DNA of 64,000 nucleotides, from positions 1 to 64,000 of the forward strand of contig CATQHV010000001.1 of the NCBI GenBank assembly GCA_958295985.1, written 5' to 3'. Within the stretch, counting starts at the first letter, position 1; the number at the start of each line of letters is the position of its first letter. The translations under genes were made by a program, and so were the position numbers. The notes below the pieces were generated by a model, which was not told the DNA's origin, ran no database searches, and was given only the letters and a program-made list of their open reading frames with translations. Below, piece by piece: positions 15,001 through 27,000 of this stretch. This DNA is from an uncultured Candidatus Binatia bacterium. GTDB lineage: Bacteria > Desulfobacterota > Binatia > UBA9968 > JAJDTQ01.

Positions 15001-18000
15001 ACGAGCCCGTGGACGACTCCACGCTCGGGGCCGCCGATCTGAACGTCACCGCGGGTACCGTCCCACGGGATCCGGACTACCGGCTGGTGCGCGACGGGGC
15101 CCTCTCCCCGGTCAGCGCCCCCTCGGGCGTGGCCGTCGACGGCACCACGGGCCGGGTATACGTCACGGAGTGGGCCGACAAGCGCGTGGCCGTGTTCGAC
15201 GGCGGCACCGGCGGCACCGGACTGCGCATCGACAACATCACCGGGGTCTCGGTACCCCGCGACGTGGCCGTCAACGGCACCGGGGGGACGGCATACGTCG
15301 TCATCGGGAACAACTTCCGCGTGGCCGCCTTTGACTCCTCGGGGGCCCAGCTGGGCACCACCCCCGCCCTCGGCGACCCGCGCGGCGTGGCCGTCGACGG
15401 TCCCACGGGAAACGTGTACGTTACAGAGTCACAGCACAACCGCATCGCCGTCTTCGACCACACACTGGAGAACCGCCTCCTCGCCATCACGGGCGGCGGC
15501 ATCAGCGCGCCGCGCGGCGTGGCGGCGGACTCTGCCCGTGACCGGATATACGTGGCCAGCAGCGGCAACGACCGCGTGCAGGTGTTCAACGGTACCGGGG
15601 GCTACGTCGGGGACCTCCCCGGCCCGTTCGACCTCCCGATGGACGTGGCCGTCAGCGGGGTCACCGGCCACGTGTACGTGGCAGACGAGAACACCCACAG
15701 CATCATCGTGTTCAACGGTACCGGGGACCGCGTCCACACCCTGGAGGGGCTGCCCGACGGCCCGCGCGGGGTGGCCGTGTCCGATGCCACCGGGACCGTA
15801 TACGTGACCGACTGGGACCACGGCCGCATCCTGGTGTTCGATATGGCATACGCATTCGGCGTGGACGGCCTGGAGCACGGGGAGACGCTTGCCGCGAACA
15901 TGCCGGAGGGCCGTGTGCAGGACACGGACGGAAACCCCAACACGGACTCCAACACGGTGCGGATAACCGTGGACCGGATCGCGCCGGTGCCTGTCATCAA
16001 CCTCACCTCCTCCTACTCCACCTCCACCTCCACCACCGGCGAATCCCCGGTGGTCTTTACGGTGGGGTGGGGCGAGACCGTGTCCGGGTTCACGGAAGGC
16101 GACATCTCCGTCTCGGACGAGACGGCACACGGCGGGGTGGTGTTTTTCGCGGATACGGACGGCGACGGCGGCGCCAACTATACGTTCGCGGTGTCCCCAG
16201 TGGACAACGGGACGATATCCGTGGACATCGCCGCCGGCGCCGCACACGACCTGGCGGGCAACCCCGGTGTCGCGGCCGCCCAGTTCTCCGTACGGTACGA
16301 GTATACCCCGCGGGAGCTGGTGCCGCTTACCGCTACGATCACCACGGCGCAACCGGACCCCACGCGCCTGCAGACGGTCCCCTTCAACATGACATTCAAC
16401 AAGCCGGTGAACGCCTCCACCCTGTCCGTCCGGGACATCAACGTCACCTCGGGTACCGTGGAGGACCTGCGCTTCACGCTGCGGCACGAACGCGACATCG
16501 ACGTCGACGTGCCGTACGGCGTGGCCATCGACGGCTCCACCGGCAGCCTGTACGTCACCGAGTGGAGCCTCGACCATGTCAAGATCTTCAACCCGGCGGG
16601 GCGCCACACCGGCACCCTCACGGGGGGAGGGCTCGACGCCCCGGAGGGCGTGGCGGTCGATCCGGGCACCGGAACGGCATACGTGGTGAACGGGGGCCGC
16701 AACCACATCCTCGCGTTCAACTCGACGGGCGGCCTGAACGGCACCTCGCGCGACCTTGTCGGCGCGCACGGCGTCGGCTTTGACGGTGCCGCGGGCCGCC
16801 TGTACGCGGCCGAGCCGGACGCCGGCCGCGTCACCGTGTTCGACCGCGCCCTGGTGGAGGTCAGCACCCTTACAGGCGGCTCGCTGGGAGACCCGTACGA
16901 CGTGGGGGTGCACGGCCCGTCCGGTACGGTATACGTGGCCGACAGGGGCGGCGGTACCGTCAGGGTCCTTGACGGCGGCTCCGGCAGCTCCCTGGGCATC
17001 CTGCCCGCCACATTCGAGTACCCGCAGGGGGTGGCCGTAGACAACGCGACGGGCAACGTGTACGTGGCCGACACCCACGGCGGCGACATCCACGTGTTCA
17101 ACTCCACCCGGGACCACCTGCACACCACCGCACCGGGCATGCTCAAGTCCCCCTACGACGTGGCCGTCGACCCGGCGTCGGGAACCGTATACGTGGCCGA
17201 CTTTGACGCCGGCCTGATCCGGGTCTTCGGTCCCGTATACACGTTCAACGTGACGGATCCCGAAGAGGGTGTGCTTGCCGTGAACCTGCCGGCCGGCCGC
17301 GTGAACGGTACGGACGGCAGCCCGAACGCGGCATCGAACACGGCGCGTATCACGGTGGACAGGTCCGGACCTGCCCCCCTGATATCCACGGCGCAGCCGA
17401 GTCCGACCAACGCCACATCCCTGGACTTCACGGTGGACTGGGGGACGCCCGTCCGCGGGTTCACCGTACGGGACATCACAGTCTCCGGGACGGCTGCACC
17501 CTCGGGCCCGGCGGGCTTTGCCGGTACGGGCCAGACATACACCTTCAGCGCGGAGCCTGCCACCAACGGTACCGTCCTCGTCGGTATAGCGGCAGGTGCC
17601 GCCATTGATCCGGCCGGCAACCCGACGGCGGCGGCCCGCTTCTCGATGGTATACGACGGCGCCCGGCCGGTCCCCGTTCTTGGCACGCCCGCCCCCCCGG
17701 ACAGGCCGGTCAACTGGGATACCGTCCCGTTCACCGTGACATTCAGCGAGCCCGTGAATGTGACGCTTGGCACCTCCTCCACCTCCACCGGCCTGACGGC
17801 CCGGCACGTCAACGTTTCATCGGGAACCGTGGGCGACCCGCTCTCCGAGATTCGGCAGGTGGCGACGATGGGCGATCCCGAATCCCCTCGCGTCAGGGAA
17901 AACTTCAAGCTGCCGTTAGGAGTGGCAGTCGATCCGGGCACCGGCCGCCTCTACGTGGCCGACGGCTCCTTTGACCAGGTCCAGGTGTACGACAGCGATC

Positions 18001-21000
18001 TGCGGTACCTGCACGCCATCGCCGGCGGGTTCGCGACGCCGAACGGCATCGCAGTCGATCCGGGTGCAGGCCTGCTGTACGTGGCCGACTCCGCCGGCGG
18101 CCACATCGCCGTATTCGATACTGGCACCAGGAGGCACATCACCGACATCGGCGAGGGCCAGTTGATCGCCCCGCGCGGGGTGGCCGTCGACGACACCCAC
18201 GGCTACCTCTACGTGTCAGATATCGACACCGACATGGTCCACGTGTTCAACCGTACCACCGGACACAGCACGGCCAACATCACCGGTCCGTTCAGCAACC
18301 CGTCCGGCGTGGCCGTCTCGCCGGTATCAGACACCCTGTATGTCGCCGACACGCTGCACGACCGCGTCGCCGTATTCGACGCCTCCACCGGACGGCATAC
18401 GGCCGATCTCACCTGCGAAAACTGCGGCCCGTCCGGCGTGTCCGTGTCATCCACGGGCGACCTGTACGTGGCGGATCTGTACGACGGCAGGGTCCGCATA
18501 TTAGACCGCACCGGACACAACAAGACCACCCTCACCGGGCTCAACCTGCCCTACGCCGTGGCCGTGGACCCCCGCACCGGAACCGCATACGTGGCCGAGA
18601 CGGGCAACCACGCCGTCAGGATATACGACACCGTACACGCATTCAACGTGACGGGCCCCGCCGACGGTGAAACGCTGGCCGTGAACCTGCTGGCCGGCGC
18701 CGTGCGGGATACGGCGGGCAACCCCAGCACGGCATCCGGTGCCGTACACGTGGTGATCGACAGGACCCCGCCCTCCGTCAACGTCACCTCCCCGCTGCCC
18801 TCCACGACCGGCGTCTCGCCCGTCGTATTCCGCGTGAACTTTACGGAACCGGTCACCGGCTTCGACGAGACGGGCATCCTGCTGTCCGGCACGGCACTCC
18901 TCCCCCGCGGCGGCGGCGCCGGCGGGTGGGTAACCGACCTTGCCGCGGTACCAGGGACGACAACTACGGTCGGCGCCACTGCGACGGCATCGGCCAACTA
19001 TACGTTCAGCGTCACCCCGACGGCCGACGGCACGATATCCGTGGGTATCGCCCAGGGTGCGGCCCGCGACGCCGCGCGCAACAACAACACGGCGACCGCG
19101 CAGGCCGATCCCTTTACGATAACATACGACGGCACGCAGCCCGTCCCGGCCGTCAGCTCCGTACAGGAGAGCCCGACCAACGCCTCCGCCGTCACATTCC
19201 TGGTGGACTGGAGCATGCCGGTCGCCGGGTTTACGGTACAGGACATCACGCTCTCCAACGGTACGGCCCACGGTGGCGTAACGGGCTTTGCCGGCGCCGG
19301 CGACGCCTACAACTTTACCGTGTACCCGACGGCAGACGGCACCATATCGGTGTACATACCCGGGGGTGTGGCGCACAACATGATCGGGGCGCCCAGCGCC
19401 CCCGCCGCCCCGTTCTCGGTATCGTACAACGGCGTCCCCATGATCCCGGAGATCGCCGCCGCCGTCACGGGCCCCACCGCCCTGCAGACGGTCCCGTTCC
19501 ATCTCAACTTCAGCAAGCCGGTCAACGCCACCACGCTGCAGATATCGGACATCGCCGTCTCACCCTCGGGCGCGGCGGTCAACATGCGCCCCGTGCTGCA
19601 CCCCGACGGGGACATCGGCGGCCCCGGCCCCGGTGCGGGCGACGGCATGTTCGACGGGCCGCGCGGCGTCGCCGTCGACACGGACACGGGCCGGATATAC
19701 GTGGCGGACAGCTCCAACGGCCGCGTCGCGGTGTACGACGGCACGCGGCACCACACCGACACCCTGGACGGCCTCTCCTCGCCGCAGGACGTGGCGGTAA
19801 ACGGGACCGGCCACCTGTTCGTGGCAGAGCGCGACGGCGGCGGCCGCATATCGGTGTTCAACGGCACGCTGGATCATGTCGCCGAGATCCGCAACGGCTT
19901 CGACCGGCCCGGCGGCGTCGCAGTCGATGCGGGCACCGGCCGCATATTCGTGGCCGATACCGGCAACGACCTGATACAGGTATTCGACCGGGCACGGAGC
20001 CACATCACGAACATCACGAGCACCGCCTCCCCGCTTGCAGGTCCCGCCGGCATCGCGGTGGACTCGGCCGTAACGGGCAACGTATACGTGGCCGACACCG
20101 GCAACGGCCGGATCCGGGCGTTCGATCCGGCGTTTGTGCCCCTGTACGATATCACGGGCCTTGCCGCCCCCGCAGGCGTGGCCACCGACGGCATGGGCGC
20201 CGTATACGTGGCCGACACCGGCACCGGCCGGATCCTGATATACAACGGCACCGGGAACCTTACCTCCGCCTACGTCCGGGACCCGCCCGGCGCACCGTCC
20301 GGCATCACCGTGGACGGCTCCACGGGGACCGCATACGCGACCGAATCTGGGGACGTCCACCGCGTCCGGGCGTTCAACGTGTCGTACGCATTCGACGTGG
20401 CCGGGGCGGCCGACGGGGATCTGCTGGAGGTGCACATGCCGGCAGGTACCGTGCGGTCATGGACCGGAAGCACGAACGTGGCATCCGGTACCGCGGAGAT
20501 CCGTGTAGACCGGTCCGCCCCCGAACCGGTCATCACGTCCAGGCAGGCCAGCCCGACCAAGGCCGCCGCCATCAACTTTACGGTGGAGTGGCGCGATCCC
20601 GCCACCGGACGCCCGGAGCCCGTCACCGGGTTCGGGGCAGGCGACATCGCCCTGTCGGGGACGGCCCAGCTGCTGGACGACGGCGGCAACGGCGGTAGCG
20701 TGGCCGCCTTCAGGGGCGGCGACGGGGACGACACCCACGCATTCGACGTGGTGCCGCTGGCGGACGGCACCGTCCTGGTGGATATCGCCGCCGGCGCCGC
20801 CGTGGATGCGGCGGGCCACCCCAGTACGGAGGCCGTGCAGTTCATGATCGTATACAACGGCACCCACCTCGCGCCGGTCATCACCTCGGTACAGGCCAGC
20901 CCGACCAACGCCACCACCATCAACTTCAACGTCACACTCGACGAGCCGGTCCGCGGGTTCTCGCCGGCTGACATCGTACTGTCCGGCAACGCCACGCTGG

Positions 21001-24000
21001 ACGGGGGCGTGAAAAACTTTGAGGGGGCGGACGGCCGCAAGGACTTTACGTTCGAGGTAACCCCGGACACCGACGGCATCATCCATGTCGATATCGCGGA
21101 GGACTCCATGCAGAACGACCTGGGCGACGGCAACACCGCGGCGGTCAGGTACTCGGTGGTATACGACGGGACGGCCCCCGAACCGGTCATCACCTCCGTA
21201 TACGGCACGCGGACCGGCTCCCCGGTCATCTCATTCGAGGTGGGGTTCGGCGAGCCGGTCCCCGGGTTCGGCGCCGGCGGCATCACGCTGTCCGGCACGG
21301 CCCTACCCGGCCCCGTGACCGGATTCGCACAGGCCGGGATCAACTATACGTTCGACGTCAGGCCCGCCGCGGCCAACGGTACCGTCCTGGTCGACATCCC
21401 GGCGGGCGCGGCCCGCGACCGGGCGGGCAACCCCAGTACGGCCGCCCCCCGGTACTCCGTGGTATACGACAGCACCCTGCAGAGCACCACCGTCACCTCC
21501 GAACCGCCGGGCCCGACCAACGCCGCGACGATCAACTTTACGGTGGGGTTCGGCAACCCGGTCACCGGCTTTGATTCGGCGGACATCGACCTGTCCGGCG
21601 GCACCGCCCCCCACGGCGGCCTAGACGGATTCGCGACCGCACCGGGCGGCGGCGGCGCCAACTATACCTTCAGCGTGTCGCCCACGGATGACGGCACCGT
21701 CACCGTCGAGATCGCCGGCGGTGCGGCCACGTACGTGACGGGCGGCGCCCCCACGGGTCCGGCTGCGTACTCCATCAGGTACGACGGCACCGCCCCGGTC
21801 CCCGCCGTCAACTCGACGCAGCACCCCGGCCCGACCAACGAGGCCGCCGTCCTCTTTACCGTCAACTTTACCGAACCGGTCGACGGCTTTGCCGCCGGCA
21901 ACATCACGGCCGCGGGTGCGGGGGGCGTCACCCTGACCGGGGGCGTGCAGAACTTTGATACGTACAACGCCTCCTCGTACACGTTTCAGCTCGTCCCCGC
22001 CGGCACCGGTAACGTCACGGTGGACATCCCCGCGGGCGGCGCCCGCGACGAGGCGGGCAACTTTAACACCGCCGCGCCCCGGTACTCCATCGAATACGAC
22101 GACCAGGCCCCGTACACGCGCATCACATCTGTACAGGGCCCGGGCCCGACGGGCGCCTCGGTCATCGGCTTCGAGGTGGGATTCGGCGAGGAGGTGCGCG
22201 GGTTTGCCGCCTCCGACATCGCGCTGTCCGGTACGGCCCTCCCCGGACCGGTCACCGGCTTTGCAAAGGCCGGCATCAACTACACCTTTAACGTAAGCCC
22301 CACCGCGAACGGCACCGTCTCCGTCGACATCGCCTCCGGGGCGGCCCGGGATACGGCCGGCAACGACAATACGGCGGCGCCACGGTACTCGATCGAATAC
22401 GACAGCTCGCTGCTGTACACCGACATCACGTCGGTGCAGACGGATCCGACCAACGCCACCACCGTCAACTTCGAGGTGGACTTTGGCGGTCCGGTGACCG
22501 GATTCGACGCCGGCGACATTGATCTGGCCGGGAGCACCGCCCCCAACGGCGGGGTCTACGCCTTTACGCCCGGCGGCGGCGGCAGCGGCAGCAGCAACTA
22601 CACCTTTGACGTAGCCCCGACCGGCGACGGCATCATCAGGGTGGACATAGCCGCCGGCGCGGGGACGTACACGGGAGGGACCGACGGCACGGCTGCGGCG
22701 ACATACTCCGTCAGGTACGACGGCTCCGCCCCCTCGCCCGTCATCAACTCGACGCAGCACCCGGGCCCGACCAACGAGGCCGTCCTCAACCTCGAGGTGG
22801 ACTTTGCAGAGGCCGTCAGCGGGTTTGACGCGGCCGACATCGAGCTGGCGTGGAGCACCTCCACCGGCGTCGCCGCCACCAACTTTGCCGGTGCAGACGG
22901 CGACACCGTGTACACATTCGACGTAGTCCCCCCGGAGGACGGCACCCTCACCGTAGACGTCGCGGCCGGCGCGGCCACGGACGATGCGGGCAACCCCAGC
23001 ACGGCGGCGGCCCAGTACCCCATCCGGTACGACGACGACGCCCCCGGCGTCCTCATCACCTCGTCGAGGGACAGCCCGACGGGCGCCTCGACCATCGGCT
23101 TTACGGTGACCTTTACGGAGCCCGTGTCCGGGTTTGCCGCCGCCGACATCTTACTTACGAACGCCTCCAAACACGGCGGCGTAGTCGACTTTGCGGCGGC
23201 CCCCGGCGGCAGGATCTACACCTTCAACGTCGTCGCCACCGCAAACGTCACCATCCGGGTCGACGTCGCGGCCGGCGCGGCCACGGACGAGGCGGGCAAC
23301 CCCAGCACGGCGGCGCCCGGGTTCTCCATGGTATACGACGACTCCCTGCTGAGCACCACCATCACATCCGCCCAGCAGAACCCCACCAACGTCACACCGA
23401 TCATCTTTACGGTGGACTTTGGCTATCCGGTCACCGGGTTTGACCCGGCCGACATCACGCTTTCAAATCCCGCGAAACACGGCGGCGTAGCCGGCCTTGC
23501 GCCCAACGCCGACGGCAGCAGCTACACCTTCAGCGTAGCGCCCACCGGGGACGTCACCATCGGGGTCGACATCGCCGACGGCGCCGCACGGTACGTGGAC
23601 GGCGGCGGCGCCACGGCGGCGGCCGCCTATTCAATCAGGTACGACGGCACACCCCCCGGGCTGGCCATCACCTCGGTGCAGCACCCCGGCCCGACCAACG
23701 CGGACACCGTCCACTTTGCGGTCAACTTTACCGAACCGGTCCGCGGCTTTGCCGCCGGCAACATCACGGCCGCGGGTGCGGGGGGCGTCACCCTGACCGG
23801 GGGCGTGCGGAACTTTGATACGTACAACGCCTCCTCGTACACGTTTCAGCTCGCCCCGGACGGCACCGGTAACGTCACGGTGGATATCCCCGCCGGGGCC
23901 GCCCGCGACGAGGCGGGAAACTTTAACGCCGCCGCCGACCGGTTCTCCATCGGCTACGACGACGAGGCCCCGGTCCCGTACATCACCACCACCAGGACGG

Positions 24001-27000
24001 ATCCGACCGGCTCCTCCCTCATCGACTTTGACATCGGCTTCGGCCAGCGCGTCACCGGATTCGAGGCCTCCGACATAACGGTGGGGGGCACCTCCTCGCC
24101 CGGCGGCATCACCGGTTTCGCGTCGGCCAACGGCGGCGCCAACTATACCTTCAACGTGTCGCCGACCGTCAACGGAACCGTCACCGTCGACGTCCCCGCA
24201 AACGCCGCCGCCGATCTTGCGGGCAACAACAACACCGCCGCATCCGGGTACACCATCACGTACAACAGCTCGCTGGTGGCCACCACCATCACCTCGGTGC
24301 AGACGGACCCCACCAACGCCACCACCATAGACTTTACGGTGGACTTTGGAGATCCGGTTGCGGGGTTCGTCCGGGAAGACATCGTGCTGGGCGGCACCGC
24401 CACGCTGGACGGCGCCGTAAAGGGCTTTGCCTACACGGGGGGGACCGCCTACACGTTCAGCGTCACGCCGACGGCCAACGGAACCGTCACCGTCACCGTC
24501 GCCCCCGCCGCCGCCACGTATCTGGATAACGGCGCCCCCACGGCCGGCGCCACGTACCGGATCACGTACGACGACATCGCCCCGGTCCCGACGGTCACAT
24601 CCGCGCCGCCCGGCCGCACCCCGGCCGACCCACGCGCCGAGACATTCTACGTGAACTTTACGGAACACGTCCGCGGGTTTGACGCCGAGGACATCGTCCT
24701 TTCGAACGATACCGCGCACGGCGGGGTGGCCAACTTTGCGGGCGCCCCCGCCGGCAGGAACTATGCGTTCGACGTGGTCTCGGCGGCGGACGGCACCATC
24801 ACGGTGGACGTCCCCGCCGGCGCGGCCCGCGACTACGCGGGCAACCCCAGCGCCGCCGCCCCGCGGTTCCTGCTCGTACACGACGGCCCGCCGTCCGTCC
24901 TGTCGGCCGCCGTCACGGGCCCGGACCGGCTAACGGTCATGTACACCGAGCCCGTATACGCGGGGGGCGCCGCATACGGCACGCAGGCCGTCGTGGGCGG
25001 TGTGAGCCGCATGCTTGCGGCCGATCCGCTGGCGGCGGGCAACGGCACGGACACCCACACCATCAGGGTGACGGCCGGCGGCGCGGACGTGCCGGCCAAC
25101 GCCACCGGCACCCTCACGCTGGACCAGACGGCGATAACGGATTCGACGGGCAACCCGCTTGGCGGCCTGACGGCGGTCGCGCTGCCGCTCTCGGACGGCC
25201 AGCCCCCCCGGATAACGGCGGCCGAGATCACCGGTCCTGACGTGGTACGCGTGTATTATGACGAGCCCGTCACCGCCGCCGGTACCGCATACGGCACGGC
25301 CACCGTGGGCGGCGAGGACCGCACCCCGGTACCGGGCCCGCCGTCGGGTGACGGCACCGCGGTCCACACCGTCGCGCTCGCCCCGGCCGACACGCCACCG
25401 CCCACCGATGCCGACGGCACGATGACCGTGGACCAGACGGCGGTGGCAGACCTCGCCGGCAACCCCCTCGGCGGCCTGACCGTGCACCCGCTGACGGACG
25501 GCCAGAGGCCGCGCTACCTGCTCGCGTTCGTGGCGGGCGGAGACTCGATCGCGGCCGTCTATACGGAGCCGGTCGTATCGGAGCCCGCCCACTATACGAA
25601 CCTGACCGTGAACGGCACCCCCGTACCGGGCGGCGCCTCGGGGACGGCAGGGTTCGGGGGAACCGTCCTGGTCTCGTGGGACTCTGCCGCCGCCGGCCCC
25701 GGCTCCGTCGTCGGATTCAACGCGGGCGGCGGCATCGCCGACCCGCGTGCAAACCCGCTTGCAAACCCGGGTGACAAGTCGACCGCCCCGGCATCCGGGC
25801 GCATCGATCTTGCGGATCTCGTGGAACGGGGCGGCGGCGGCCCCGGCCGGACGCCGCCGGTCACGGCAGTCGACGTGCCGATCACCGGCACATCCGTCAT
25901 CCGCCACATCGACGCGGCGGGCATAACGCCGGTGATCCACCTCGTACCGACCACATCCGCCGGCACCGGCACGTTCCCGCCACACAACCTCACCGTCTCG
26001 GCGACACCGGCAACCGTCGTGTTCCCGCCGTCGGCCAACGTGACCGGGCTCACCGGCAACGGGATCACCGTCGCCGAATCCGACAAGCGTTACTCCGCCG
26101 ACTTTGGGACCCTGCACGATCTTGACATCGGATCCGCGACCTTTGTAGAGTTCGGGGATCCCGGCTCGGATCTGCGCTTTGATCTGCCCGCAAAGGTCAC
26201 AATCCCGGGCCTAAAGGCCGCCGCATTCTCGATCAACACCGACGGCCACGCGCTGCTCATAGACAGCTGTCCGGGCAACCTGGGTTCGGACGGTACCCCC
26301 GAACATGCCAACGGTACACTTGGCGCCATGCCGGACAGGACGGGTTACGACCCCGGTGCGTGCCGCGTGCAGAACGGCAACACGGTGTGGACCATGCACT
26401 TTTCGGCCATAGGGGCGGCGGACAGGAATCCACCCACGACGACGCCTACCCGCGAGACGCCTACCCGCGAGACGCCTACCCGCGAGACGCCTACCCGCGA
26501 GATCCCTCCCCCCACCGGCGGCAGATCCAGCGGAGGCGGCGGAGGCGGCGGAGGCGGCGGAGGCGGCGGAGGCGGCGGAGGCGGCGGAGGCGGCGGCCCG
26601 GCCGACCAGCCGTCATCCGTCCCGGACATCTACATCCGGTCCGTATCCTGGGACTGCACCGTCGGCTCCGTCGTCATCGTGGCAGGACCGGACTCGGAGG
26701 ACATATCCGTGTCCGTACGCACGGCCGAACTCGGGCACCGGCAGGCGGACAGAATCGGCAACGCCCCTAACGCCCCCGGCGCCAACCCGCCCGGATACGG
26801 CATCTTCAAATCCGAAATGGACGAGGAGGACGACTATATCGGCGTGACGGCCGCCCTCCAGTCCGGCCGGATCCTCAGCACCGTCAGCGAATCCGTAAAC
26901 GCGAACTCTTGCACGGGCCGGACCACATACGATGTGCCGTTCCCCCCGTCCGGGCAGCCCCGACACCCCGCGCAACCCTCGCAGGACGGCGGCGGCGGCG

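Larger units (their letters stand above)
90..20400 (+). other. NHL-type beta-propeller blocks of ORF-A
   Basis: Runs of ~40-aa blades (GVAVDxxTGxIYVADTGNxRIxVFN). Approximate spans: 90-540, 2330-3110, 4000-4790, 5690-6440, 7680-8410, 9120-10050, 11250-12060, 12650-13420, 14040-14790, 15070-15850, 16480-17240, 17850-18640, 19600-20390. Boundaries by eye. Confidence 0.8.
6585..20429 (+). repeat. Large paralogous segment (copy A)
   Basis: Collinear and near-identical at nucleotide level with 50009..64000 (e.g. gtctcctcggcggccgtcaccgg at 6585 and 50009; gccggggcggccgacggggat at the end). Confidence 0.9.
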
